Assembly (NCBI GenBank): GCA_902466275.1
Contig: CABQQJ010000037.1
Span: forward strand, 1-7,203
Length of the DNA stretch: 7,203 bases
Direction: 5' to 3'
From: an uncultured Veillonella sp.
GTDB taxonomy: Bacteria; Bacillota; Negativicutes; Veillonellales; Veillonellaceae
The notes under the pieces are model-generated. The model did no database searches, was not told where the DNA came from, and saw only the letters and a list, made by a program, of their open reading frames with translations. Of the stretch, positions 1-6,792 are shown in pieces; the first letter of the stretch is position 1; every line of letters begins with the position of its first letter. The translations under genes and the position numbers were made by a program.

Positions 1-587
1 GTCATGGTTTGACTGTTTCTTATGAAAGCAGCGATAACTATGTGTACATGATTTTTGTTGATGTAAATGATGAGGGGCTCGTAGACCGCATCGTATCTAG
101 TCAGGAAAACTATAGTATTGAGTATGATAATCTTCGCTTTGGCGATGATGAAAGTGAGTATGTTTTTATTTCTGCACCAACTACTGTGAAAGATTGGATT
201 ACAGCTCTCAGCATATGGCTTGAAACCGGGAATGTTGCTGTCGATGATTTTTATCAATACATCGATGAAGACACACGTGTTGTATTCCAAAAAGGTGATG
301 CTGAATCCATCACCCTTGAAAGCGGCCTTGATGTAGAGGATTATTTTGATCAGCTCATGAACCAACACTTTAATGCGGTGCCTCATATTATTCGCGATGA
401 AGAAGACGGCCTAATTGTAACGTATGGTCCAATGAGCCTTATTGCGAGCCTAAACGAAGAGGGGGCGCTAGCCCTAATTAGTATCTACATTGATACTACA
501 CGAGATGAAGATGAAGCGACTGATGAGGTTGGTTATATCGAAGAGGACTTAACGAAGGAAACTATTATTGAAGAGGATCTATATTAG
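1..587 (+). CDS. Acidic hypothetical protein, 5' end outside window
   Basis: The reading frame is open from the left edge (His-Gly-Leu-Thr...) to a TAG at 585-587, so the gene very likely starts upstream. The first possible in-window start is a TTG at position 9 with no ribosome binding site, and the ATG at 4-6 is in another frame and stops at once. About 194 residues are visible. There is no signal peptide or membrane segment in the visible part. The protein is strongly acidic: in the last 31 residues 14 are Asp/Glu and only two are basic, and the tail holds a short repeated motif (YIEEDL then IIEEDL). The pattern of short beta-like stretches with aromatic residues suggests a small folded cytosolic domain. 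The part around residues 78-127 (counted from position 9) loosely recalls YbjN-like domains, but I cannot confirm this. Function is unknown. It converges on the permease gene, with 170 bp between the two stops. Confidence 0.75.
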   Translation, partial: HGLTVSYESSDNYVYMIFVDVNDEGLVDRIVSSQENYSIEYDNLRFGDDESEYVFISAPTTVKDWITALSIWLETGNVAVDDFYQYIDEDTRVVFQKGDAESITLESGLDVEDYFDQLMNQHFNAVPHIIRDEEDGLIVTYGPMSLIASLNEEGALALISIYIDTTRDEDEATDEVGYIEEDLTKETIIEEDLY

Positions 588-619
588 TCGATACTACTCA
601 TTTAATATATCTAATCTAA

Positions 620-659
620 TTAGGATTAATAGATAAAACTTAGGATTAATAGATAAAAC
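620..659. repeat. Perfect 20-bp tandem duplication
   Basis: The 20-mer TTAGGATTAATAGATAAAAC occurs twice in direct succession, at 620-639 and 640-659, with no mismatch. It lies 33 bp after the stop of the acidic protein gene and touches the inverted-repeat element that starts at 660. It codes for nothing on either strand. Slipped-strand duplication is the simplest origin; paired protein-binding sites are another possibility. Confidence 0.9.
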
Positions 660-749
660 AAAAACTACCAATTAAACATATATCTTTTAAACAGACCTTC
701 TACTATGGAAGGATAAGCCACTAGATATTATGAATAACTGGTAGTTTTT
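660..749. terminator. 90-bp nested inverted repeat, probable two-way terminator
   Basis: The outer arms AAAAACTACCA (660-670) and TGGTAGTTTTT (739-749) are perfect 11-bp complements. Inside, CATATATCT (677-685) pairs with AGATATTATG (723-732) with one bulge, and CCTTCTA (696-702) pairs with TGGAAGG (706-712), including one wobble. Read on either strand the structure ends in a run of five T, and it sits between two convergent stops (587 and 758), so two-way termination is the natural reading. The 68-nt interval between the outer arms is much longer than in a classic intrinsic terminator, so the element could instead be a small palindromic intergenic repeat (MITE-like) or a structured RNA. Confidence 0.55.
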
Positions 750-757
750 CGTATTAT

Positions 758-2065
758 TTACATTTCGTCATGGTCTTTAATGAGACCAGCTTTTTTCTTT
801 TTCCAGTAGGAGTAGTAGAAAGGCAAGATTACAATACAGCCGCCTAGACCCCATAATAATTGGTTTGTTTGTGCTTGTGCCAACATCCAAAGGGATGTGC
901 CGATAGCGATGACTGGGATTAAGTAGCCACCAGGGATTGTGTAGGAACGAGCTTTGTCTGCCCATTTACGACGGAAGATAATAACAGCCAAACACGTTGG
1001 TAGATATTGTGTAAAACGAGATACCGCGCTGATTGCTGCTAGTGTTGTAAAGGAGCCAGACCAGGCAAGTAAAACACTAGCAATGGCAGTAACGATAGCT
1101 GCTACATATGGTGCATTGTAACGATTACGTTTTGCCAAAGCACTTGGTAACATACCATCCTCTGCCATGGATGTTGCCACACGAGGAGCATAGTAAGCTT
1201 CGGCAAAGTTGATACCACCCATAGAGATCAATGTACCTATTAATACGATATACATACCAATAGGTCCAACAATTACGTTGAATGCATCTTGTACTGGAGC
1301 CTTGGTATTTGCCAAGTCAGTACCGAGTACACCAATAGATACGGCGAGGATTGCCATATACAGAACGGATACGAGAAGCATACACATGATAATAGCGCGT
1401 GGTAAATTCTTTTTAGGATTTTTCATATCTTCTGCAGCAATGGCAATAACTTCAAATCCTGTATACGCAAAGAATAGAAGTACTGCTGCTTGTGCAAATG
1501 ATCCATCTACATAGGTATCTTGTGGAAATACAGGCGTAAAGTTAGCACCATTAATAAAGAAGATACCAATTGCAATGAATAGGGTAAGCGGAACTAACTT
1601 AGAGATAGTAATTAAGTTATTAACGAATTTTGATACATTAACACCAAATATGTTTACAATCGTAAGGCCTACAATCAAGATAAATGAAATGACATCCTTT
1701 GCAAAATCACCACTTAAAGCTGGTACTGCAGCACCTAATGCTGTAGCAAAGCCAACGGCCATAGCCGCCCATGCAATAACGGTTACAATCCATTTTAAAA
1801 CGCCTACTTCGAAGGCCCAAAAGTCACCTAATGCATGTTTTGCATATAGGTAAGGTCCGCCATTACGTGTAAATAAGCTTGCCGCTTCAGCAAAGCAAAG
1901 GGCGATACAGCCTGCAATAACGGCGTCAAATAACAGGACGCCTAAGCTAGCGGAACCAATTATAGAATATGCTTTGTTTGGTAGTAGGAAAATACCTGTC
2001 CCTACAATACCATTGATGCCAAGGAGTACAATACTCCAAAAGTCAAATTTTCCTGTTTCTTTCAT
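758..2065 (-). CDS. APC-family amino acid permease
   Basis: This 435-residue integral membrane protein has the length and pattern of about 12 membrane segments typical of the amino acid-polyamine-organocation superfamily. Visible signatures are the unwound first helix, GINGIVGTGIF (residues 16-26), where the substrate amino and carboxyl groups bind in this family; GGPYLY (69-74) at helix 3; and FFAYTGFEVIAIAAEDMKNP (198-217), the conserved helix 6 stretch with its following loop. The C-terminus is a lysine-rich cytosolic tail. It should import or exchange an amino acid or amine; the exact substrate cannot be read from sequence. The ATG at 2063-2065 has AGGAAG (plus strand 2074-2079) 8 nt upstream. 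It begins 15 nt after the stop of the PuuD-like hydrolase, so the two form an operon, suggesting a gamma-glutamyl compound, GABA, glutamate or a polyamine-related substrate. Termination is probably at the 660-749 element. Confidence 0.9.
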   Translation of the reverse strand: MKETGKFDFWSIVLLGINGIVGTGIFLLPNKAYSIIGSASLGVLLFDAVIAGCIALCFAEAASLFTRNGGPYLYAKHALGDFWAFEVGVLKWIVTVIAWAAMAVGFATALGAAVPALSGDFAKDVISFILIVGLTIVNIFGVNVSKFVNNLITISKLVPLTLFIAIGIFFINGANFTPVFPQDTYVDGSFAQAAVLLFFAYTGFEVIAIAAEDMKNPKKNLPRAIIMCMLLVSVLYMAILAVSIGVLGTDLANTKAPVQDAFNVIVGPIGMYIVLIGTLISMGGINFAEAYYAPRVATSMAEDGMLPSALAKRNRYNAPYVAAIVTAIASVLLAWSGSFTTLAAISAVSRFTQYLPTCLAVIIFRRKWADKARSYTIPGGYLIPVIAIGTSLWMLAQAQTNQLLWGLGGCIVILPFYYSYWKKKKAGLIKDHDEM

Positions 2066-2080
2066 GATACAATCTTCCTA

Positions 2081-2821
2081 CTATTTAGTTATATTTTCTC
2101 GAACTGCTTTTACGAATGCAGTAAATAAGCGTTTTGCATTTTCATCACTTGTAGACATCATTTCTGGGTGGAACTGACAGGCTACTAACCAAGGATAGGC
2201 TGGATCCTCTAAACCTTCTACAGTACCATCCTTAGCTCTTGCTACAACTTGTAATCCTTTACCGACGTTTTTAACTGTTTGGTGATGATGGGAATTCGTA
2301 ATCCAAGTATTGTAACCTATAGCACTAGCTAGTTTTGAGTTGGTCTCAATCTCTACAGTATGGGTACCAAGAGAAGGTGTTTGATTCTGAGAGTGTTTTA
2401 TTGTACAGTTTTGATCATATTTTAAGTCTTGGAATAAAGAGCCGCCACGATATACATTTAAGATTTGTAAGCCACGACAGATGCAAAAGATAGGAATTTG
2501 TTTTTCTTCTGCTGCTTTGATTAAAGCAAAGTCAAATTGATCTCGCTCCGGAAATACATCGCCAAGACCTTGCAAAGGTTCTTCTCCATAGTGGAGAGGG
2601 TATACATCATGACCGCCGGATAATAGTAAGCCGTCAAGTTTTGCTACCGTTTCGCGAGCTACATCAAGATTTTGGGTAAATGGAATTATAACAGGAATGC
2701 CACCAGTCTCCTCAATAGAACGAGGATAGTCTTGGTTTACGTAAGAACGCAATAAATCTACGTAAGGACCACCATTATCTCGTAAGATATTGCCAGATAT
2801 GCCAATGAATGGTTTCATCAT
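2081..2821 (-). CDS. PuuD-like gamma-glutamyl-GABA hydrolase family protein (class I glutamine amidotransferase)
   Basis: This 246-residue soluble protein belongs to peptidase family C26 / class I GATase. In order it shows the N-terminal MKPFIGISGN strand, LLLSGGHDVYP (65-75) with the oxyanion-hole glycines, the nucleophile elbow FCICRGLQ (112-119) with Cys115, the family motif NSHHHQ (176-181), and QFHPE (216-220) supplying His218 and Glu220 of the triad. All catalytic residues are intact. Relatives cleave a gamma-glutamyl amide bond, as in release of GABA and glutamate in the Puu putrescine pathway, but no other puu gene (puuA, puuB, puuC) is visible, so the true substrate is open. The start is the first of two adjacent ATG codons: GAGGTGAT (plus strand 2825-2832) places its GAGG core 7 nt from the first ATG and 10 nt from the second. 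It is the first gene of an operon with the downstream permease. Confidence 0.88.
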   Translation of the reverse strand: MMKPFIGISGNILRDNGGPYVDLLRSYVNQDYPRSIEETGGIPVIIPFTQNLDVARETVAKLDGLLLSGGHDVYPLHYGEEPLQGLGDVFPERDQFDFALIKAAEEKQIPIFCICRGLQILNVYRGGSLFQDLKYDQNCTIKHSQNQTPSLGTHTVEIETNSKLASAIGYNTWITNSHHHQTVKNVGKGLQVVARAKDGTVEGLEDPAYPWLVACQFHPEMMSTSDENAKRLFTAFVKAVRENITK

Positions 2822-2824
2822 AAT

Positions 2825-2832
2825 ATCACCTC
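2825..2832 (-). promoter_or_regulatory. Ribosome binding site of the PuuD-like gene
   Basis: GAGGTGAT on the minus strand matches eight bases of the canonical anti-Shine-Dalgarno complement. Its spacing favours the first of the tandem ATG codons (2819-2821) over the second (2816-2818). Confidence 0.8.
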
Positions 2833-2906
2833 ATATGTGTAAAAAACTGTACAACCTTATGTTAGTGTATCAGATTTTATGGATAAAAACACTACTAATA
2901 GATATA

Positions 2907-2923
2907 ATTATAAGACTTATAAT
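2907..2923. promoter_or_regulatory. 17-bp dyad with a TATAAT hexamer on each strand
   Basis: ATTATAAG (2907-2914) and CTTATAAT (2916-2923) are perfect inverted copies around a single A. Each arm carries TATAAT, one per strand, so the dyad could be a divergent -10 pair or an operator over a promoter. It lies in the 220-bp region between the PuuD-like operon (minus) and the AEC transporter gene (plus). For the minus direction, TTAACA (plus strand 2934-2939) is a possible -35, but the 21-bp spacer is too long for a good sigma-70 site. I see no convincing -35 for the plus direction. The symmetry is certain; the function is not. Confidence 0.35.
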
Positions 2924-3000
2924 AGAGAAAATATGTTAAAGTTGATACATTTTACTATATTTTCTTTCAAGATATAGTTGTATATGTTTAGTGCGAAACA

Positions 3001-3009
3001 TGATATGAT
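3001..3009 (+). promoter_or_regulatory. Extended -10 promoter element of the AEC transporter gene
   Basis: TGATATGAT fits the extended -10 form TGnTATAAT with one mismatch. A weak -35-like TTGTAT at 2978-2983 has a 20-bp spacer, consistent with an extended -10 promoter that needs little -35 contact. Transcription would start near 3016, giving a leader of about 26 nt before the ATG at 3042. Confidence 0.45.
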
Positions 3010-3029
3010 AAACTACGAATGAACTGTGC

Positions 3030-3036
3030 GGGAGGT
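3030..3036 (+). promoter_or_regulatory. Ribosome binding site of the AEC transporter gene
   Basis: GGGAGGT has its GGAGG core ending 6 nt before the ATG at 3042. The site is strong and fixes this start. Confidence 0.8.
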
Positions 3037-3041
3037 TTACT

Positions 3042-4085
3042 ATGGTTTTTCTAACATCTTTACAAAGTATCATACCTATTGTGCTACTTATTTTGTTAGG
3101 ATATATATTAAAAGGGCGGGGCATGTTTAATCCTACCTTTAGCGGTAATTTATCGCGATTTATCATGTCGGTTGCATTACCAGCGGGAGTATTTGTATCT
3201 GTATTACATCACCTACATACTTCTGATATATGGAATTTACGATATGGCATGTTAGTGGTTGTCCTAACATATGTCATCGCATATATCGTAGCGTTTATTA
3301 TGATGAAAATGTTGAAAGTTCCTAAAGGACGACGTGGTATTTTTATCAATATGGTAGTAAATGATAACTGCTTGTTTATCGGATTACCAGTGCAAATTGC
3401 ACTTTTTGGTCAAGATGCGCTGCCGTATTTCCTGTTATATTACATCGGTAACACTATTTCCGTATGGATGGTGGGAGTATTCCTTATAGAACTAGATCCA
3501 CTGCCAAATTCTGAAGTAGATTTTAATAATGGCTCCCATAAGATTGATAGTATAAATAATAGCTCAGTATCTACTGAAGGTAAAAGCAAGAAACCTAAAT
3601 TTGATTGGAAGAAGTTATTACCACCACCATTGATAGGTTTTTTTGTGGCATTAATCTTCTTGTTCTTTGAAATTCCTTTACTTCCAATTTTGCATACTAC
3701 CTTGAATTACTTAGGTGACATGGTAACCCCACTATCCTTGATTTATATAGGTATTGTACTTCATGATGCGGGCTTAAAAAGCATGCGTTTAAATAAAGAC
3801 TCCATCGGTGGGATTGTAGGACGATTTGTCATTTCTCCGATTATTATGTTCTGTCTGATTACGGTCTTACAATATGGAGCAGGCATAGTTCTAGAACTAA
3901 TTGCAATCATTACCTTTGTTGTACAATCAGCAGGACCAGTCATTGCTGTATTACCAATTGTAGCTAATGAATCAAAATCTGATTTGCCATTTGCTACAGG
4001 TCTAGTTATGATCAGTACCATATTATTTGTTGTAGTAATTCCAATCATAATGGAAATTTTAACAATGATAGGTATACAAGCTTAA
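3042..4085 (+). CDS. AEC-family transporter (auxin efflux carrier / malate permease type)
   Basis: This 347-residue membrane protein has about ten hydrophobic segments in two halves: roughly residues 4-150 and 194-342. They are joined by a hydrophilic linker (about 151-192) rich in Asn, Ser and Lys. The first half shows the helix-1 pattern IPIVLLILLGYILKGRGMF (11-29) and the conserved broken-helix motif NDNCLFIGLPV (107-117), which matches the N-x-x-F-x-G-x-P pattern of the PF03547 membrane transport family; the second half carries the matching segment around 290-310 (FVVQSAGPVIAVLPIVANE). Bacterial members include MdcF-like and MleP-like carriers of malonate, malate or similar small organic acids, so organic acid transport across the inner membrane is the best guess. 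It appears to be a single-gene unit with its own promoter and a strong terminator at 4115-4164, divergent from the PuuD-like operon. The substrate is not determinable here. Confidence 0.88.
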   Translation: MVFLTSLQSIIPIVLLILLGYILKGRGMFNPTFSGNLSRFIMSVALPAGVFVSVLHHLHTSDIWNLRYGMLVVVLTYVIAYIVAFIMMKMLKVPKGRRGIFINMVVNDNCLFIGLPVQIALFGQDALPYFLLYYIGNTISVWMVGVFLIELDPLPNSEVDFNNGSHKIDSINNSSVSTEGKSKKPKFDWKKLLPPPLIGFFVALIFLFFEIPLLPILHTTLNYLGDMVTPLSLIYIGIVLHDAGLKSMRLNKDSIGGIVGRFVISPIIMFCLITVLQYGAGIVLELIAIITFVVQSAGPVIAVLPIVANESKSDLPFATGLVMISTILFVVVIPIIMEILTMIGIQA

Positions 4086-4114
4086 AATAAGGAAAAGATT
4101 AAAATAAGTAAATA

Positions 4115-4164
4115 AAAAATAGGTTCCTAATGGTCATATAGATGACTATTAGGAACCTATTTTT
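4115..4164. terminator. Strong two-way intrinsic terminator
   Basis: A 23-bp stem (4115-4137 with 4142-4164) closes on a 4-nt loop and has one G-T wobble (4132/4147). Its base is A5 on the left and T5 on the right, so RNA from either strand ends as a stable hairpin followed by a U run. It lies between the convergent stops of the AEC transporter gene (4085) and the flippase gene (4182) and should end both transcripts. Confidence 0.93.
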
Positions 4165-4181
4165 ATGTAAGTATATACAGC

Positions 4182-5738
4182 TTATCTAAAGAATCTACCA
4201 ACGAGTGGCATGCTAGCACCATCGTTTTTATTAAGTCCTTTTAAAAGAACCATGATAATAACGTAGAGCAATAAGCCTTCTATACCAGTGAGTATGAAGT
4301 TAATCCACATTGGTAAGAAATCTGTTAAGTAGTGGTAACTCATAAAGATGAGTATACCCATGACACCGGCACTGACCACATTTTTCCATAGAAGGGAAAT
4401 ATCGAGGAAGTAGCCTGTGTATTTTTTGATATAAATCAAGTTAAGTAATGCGGCAAAGCCAATATCAGCAACGGTTGCCCAAGCGGCACCGCCGATGCCA
4501 AGCCAAGGAATAGCAGTCAGTGTCCAGTTAAGGATGACCTTGATTATGAGGGAAATCCCCATATTTATGACTGGAATACGTGGTCTATTGAGACCTTGTA
4601 GAATACCTGTTGTTACTTGATGTACACCTAGGAAGAATATAGAGAATGCCGTGATTTGCGTTGCTAGTTCTGCCTTAGGCGCATTGTAAATCAGCGTAAC
4701 AGTTGGGGCAGCAAGTACATATAATAGCACTGTAAATGGTACGGTTGCCATAAATGTTAAACGCATAGAGCCAGCAGTGCGATCATATATACCTTGATGA
4801 TCGCGTTTTGCAAAGGCATGAGAGATAGCTGGTACAATGCTTGTCGCAAGGGCTGCGGTAATGATGGTAGCCAAGTTGATGAGCGGTACCGCCATCCCAG
4901 TAAGGTAACCGAAGAGTTCTGTTACTTCGTTCATTGGGAACCCAGCATCTAATAAGCGACGTGGTACGATAAGTAAGTCGAGATTCGCCGTCAACGGTAA
5001 CATGATACTTGCTAAGGAAATTGGTATGGACAAGGTTAAGAGTCGTGACAAAATTTCTTTAGCTGATTCACGGGGGCCATCGTAGCTTTCACCAGTACTA
5101 CTTGCCTTAGGTAATTTATAGTAGTAGTACAAGAGCACTAGGAAGGCACCAAAGGCACCTACACCAGCACCTAAGCTAGCACCACCTGCAGCAGCTGGTA
5201 AACCATAAGGTAACAAGATAGCTGCAGCACCGAGCATGACGATAACGCGCAATAGTTGTTCTACGATTTGGCTGACCGCCGTTGGGGTCATCATTTCATA
5301 ACCTTGGATATAGCCGCGGAAACAGGAAATCCATGTTACAAAGAATACTGCCGGAGCGAGCGCGATGATAGAGTAGTAGGCACGGCTTTCAGCAATGAGA
5401 CCACTAGAGATTAACCAATCTGCACCAAAGTACATGGCAAGACTGGCGATAAAACCTGTAATAGTCAACATTGTAAAAGAAATATTGAATACTCTCTTAG
5501 CACCACTAAAGTCGTGTAAGGCTAATCGTTCTGCCGTCAAAATAGAGATGGCAATCGGCACACCTGCGCTCGAAATTTGTAATAGTAACAAATAGATAGG
5601 AAAGGCCATCTGGTAGATGCCGATCCCTTCACCGCCCAAGATGCGGGATAGAAGAATCCAGTTGATACTACCGATGGCTTTCACTACGAAACCGGCAATG
5701 GTTAAAATTAAGGTTCCTTTTAAAAATCCACTAGCCAT
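4182..5738 (-). CDS. SpoVB/MurJ-like polysaccharide biosynthesis flippase (MOP superfamily)
   Basis: This 518-residue polytopic membrane protein has the usual length and roughly 14-segment layout of the SpoVB/YtgP branch of the MOP exporter superfamily, whose members flip lipid-linked envelope precursors such as lipid II. Visible family marks are an N-terminal GTLILTIAGFVVKAIGSI (8-25), a RILGGEGIGIYQMAFPIY stretch (32-49), FRGYIQGYEMMTPTAVSQIVEQ (140-161), and QGLNRPRIPV (381-390). A charged loop at about 210-230 and a short charged segment at 309-318 lie between helices. The ATG at 5736-5738 is 3 nt after the stop of fba, and the preceding in-frame codon but one is a stop, so it cannot be extended. 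No Shine-Dalgarno is visible in the roughly 20 nt upstream, suggesting translation coupled to fba. Whether it is the cell's main lipid II flippase, a sporulation-type homologue or a transporter for another glycan cannot be decided from sequence. Confidence 0.87.
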   Translation of the reverse strand: MASGFLKGTLILTIAGFVVKAIGSINWILLSRILGGEGIGIYQMAFPIYLLLLQISSAGVPIAISILTAERLALHDFSGAKRVFNISFTMLTITGFIASLAMYFGADWLISSGLIAESRAYYSIIALAPAVFFVTWISCFRGYIQGYEMMTPTAVSQIVEQLLRVIVMLGAAAILLPYGLPAAAGGASLGAGVGAFGAFLVLLYYYYKLPKASSTGESYDGPRESAKEILSRLLTLSIPISLASIMLPLTANLDLLIVPRRLLDAGFPMNEVTELFGYLTGMAVPLINLATIITAALATSIVPAISHAFAKRDHQGIYDRTAGSMRLTFMATVPFTVLLYVLAAPTVTLIYNAPKAELATQITAFSIFFLGVHQVTTGILQGLNRPRIPVINMGISLIIKVILNWTLTAIPWLGIGGAAWATVADIGFAALLNLIYIKKYTGYFLDISLLWKNVVSAGVMGILIFMSYHYLTDFLPMWINFILTGIEGLLLYVIIMVLLKGLNKNDGASMPLVGRFFR

Positions 5739-5741
5739 TGA

Positions 5742-6671
5742 TTATAGTTTGTTGGAAGAACCCAATACATTTTTAATTTTGTGAGCTACCATGCCTTTAA
5801 TAGCATCACGAGCAGGTCCTAAGTATTTACGAGGGTCAAATTCGGATGGGTTTTGAGCCAAGTATTCACGTACAGATGCAGTCATAGCAAGACGAAGGTC
5901 TGTATCGATGTTGATTTTGCAAACCGCCATTTGAGCTGCTTTGCGAAGCATTTCTTCAGGTACGCCTTTAGCACCAGGAATGTTGCCACCAAATTCGTTA
6001 CATTTTGCTACGAATTCAGGCAATACGGAGGATGCGCCATGCAATACGATAGGGAAGTCAGGCAACAATTCGCCAACTTTTTTCAAACGATCGAAGTCGA
6101 GGTAAGGGTCGCCTTTGAATTTGTAAGCGCCGTGGCTAGTACCGATAGCGATTGCTAAGGAATCTACGCCTGTAAGGTGAACGAATTCAGCAGCTTGTTC
6201 TGGATCAGTGAAGCGTGCATCCGCATCAGATACGTTTACATCATCTTCAACACCAGCCAAACGGCCTAATTCTGCTTCTACTACTACGCCGTGAGCGTGT
6301 GCATATTCAACAACTTGTTTGGTAATGCGTACGTTTTCGTCGAAATCATGGTGAGAAGCGTCAATCATTACGGAAGTGAAACCGCCGTCTACACAGTCTT
6401 TACAAATTTCAAAGGAATCGCCGTGGTCAAGGTGAAGAGCGATTGGCAAATTGCTGTCTTCAAGAGCTGCTTCTACGAGTTTTACAAGGTAAATATGTTT
6501 AGCATATTTACGAGCACCTGCAGATACTTGCAAGATAAGAGGGGATTGTTCCTCTTTCGCTGCATCTACGATACCTTGTACGATTTCCATGTTGTTTACA
6601 TTGAAAGCGCCAACAGCATAGCCGCCTTCATAGGCTTTTTTGAACATTTCTGTAGTAGTAACTAATGGCAT
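5742..6671 (-). CDS. fba: Class II fructose-bisphosphate aldolase
   Basis: Zinc-dependent enzyme that reversibly cleaves fructose 1,6-bisphosphate to dihydroxyacetone phosphate and glyceraldehyde 3-phosphate in glycolysis and gluconeogenesis. The 309-residue length and motifs fit the class IIB TIM-barrel group. Visible are the N-terminal GAFNVNNMEI (21-30); ALHLDHGDS (78-86) with catalytic Asp82 and zinc ligand His83; VEAELG (131-136); GTSHGAYK (177-184) with ligand His180; LHGASS (210-215) with ligand His211; and NIDTDLR (254-260), the phosphate-binding strand. All key residues are present. I chose the ATG at 6669-6671 because CCTCCTT at plus strand 6677-6683 gives AAGGAGG 5 nt upstream, and because the family starts close to MPLVTT. 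An in-frame ATG at 6699-6701 would add ten residues but has no ribosome binding site and would put the strong site inside the gene. It is the first gene of a transcript that continues into the flippase. Confidence 0.95.
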   Translation of the reverse strand: MPLVTTTEMFKKAYEGGYAVGAFNVNNMEIVQGIVDAAKEEQSPLILQVSAGARKYAKHIYLVKLVEAALEDSNLPIALHLDHGDSFEICKDCVDGGFTSVMIDASHHDFDENVRITKQVVEYAHAHGVVVEAELGRLAGVEDDVNVSDADARFTDPEQAAEFVHLTGVDSLAIAIGTSHGAYKFKGDPYLDFDRLKKVGELLPDFPIVLHGASSVLPEFVAKCNEFGGNIPGAKGVPEEMLRKAAQMAVCKINIDTDLRLAMTASVREYLAQNPSEFDPRKYLGPARDAIKGMVAHKIKNVLGSSNKL

Positions 6672-6676
6672 GTTGT

Positions 6677-6683
6677 CCTCCTT
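6677..6683 (-). promoter_or_regulatory. Ribosome binding site of fba
   Basis: AAGGAGG on the minus strand ends 5 nt before the ATG at 6669-6671. This decides the start codon against the upstream in-frame ATG at 6699-6701. The site directly abuts the palindrome at 6684-6695. Confidence 0.88.
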
Positions 6684-6695
6684 GGCTCTAGAGCC
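6684..6695. repeat. 12-bp perfect palindrome in the fba leader
   Basis: GGCTCTAGAGCC is fully self-complementary and touches the fba Shine-Dalgarno site. In RNA it could form only a short hairpin (4-bp GGCU/AGCC stem, CUAG loop). In DNA it could be an operator half-site pair. It is notably GC-rich within a very AT-rich leader. The symmetry is certain, any role is inferred. Confidence 0.5.
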
Positions 6696-6792
6696 TGTCA
6701 TATCATGTTATTAATACTGTGACTGCTAATATTTCTAGCTTGTAAGAACTAGATGAATTTCTGTTATTGCAATCATATATCAATTCAAGTTA

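Noticed and set aside
1209..1853. Plus-strand open frames inside the permease gene
   Set aside because: They lie entirely within a gene with clear family motifs, have no ribosome binding sites and look like shadow frames of a membrane protein.
2822..2906. Riboswitch or T-box leader ahead of the PuuD-like gene
   Set aside because: I found no T-box, lysine or other known riboswitch signature and no terminator-like hairpin in this stretch.
2936..3166. 76-residue minus-strand reading frame across the AEC promoter region and gene start
   Set aside because: It overlaps the well supported AEC start and ribosome binding site on the other strand and shows no recognisable domain.
5853..6665. Plus-strand open frames inside fba
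   Set aside because: Antisense frames within a highly conserved gene, without start signals or family resemblance.
6672..6701. Ten-residue N-terminal extension of fba from the ATG at 6699-6701
   Set aside because: No ribosome binding site precedes that ATG, whereas the ATG at 6669-6671 has AAGGAGG 5 nt upstream and gives the usual family N-terminus.
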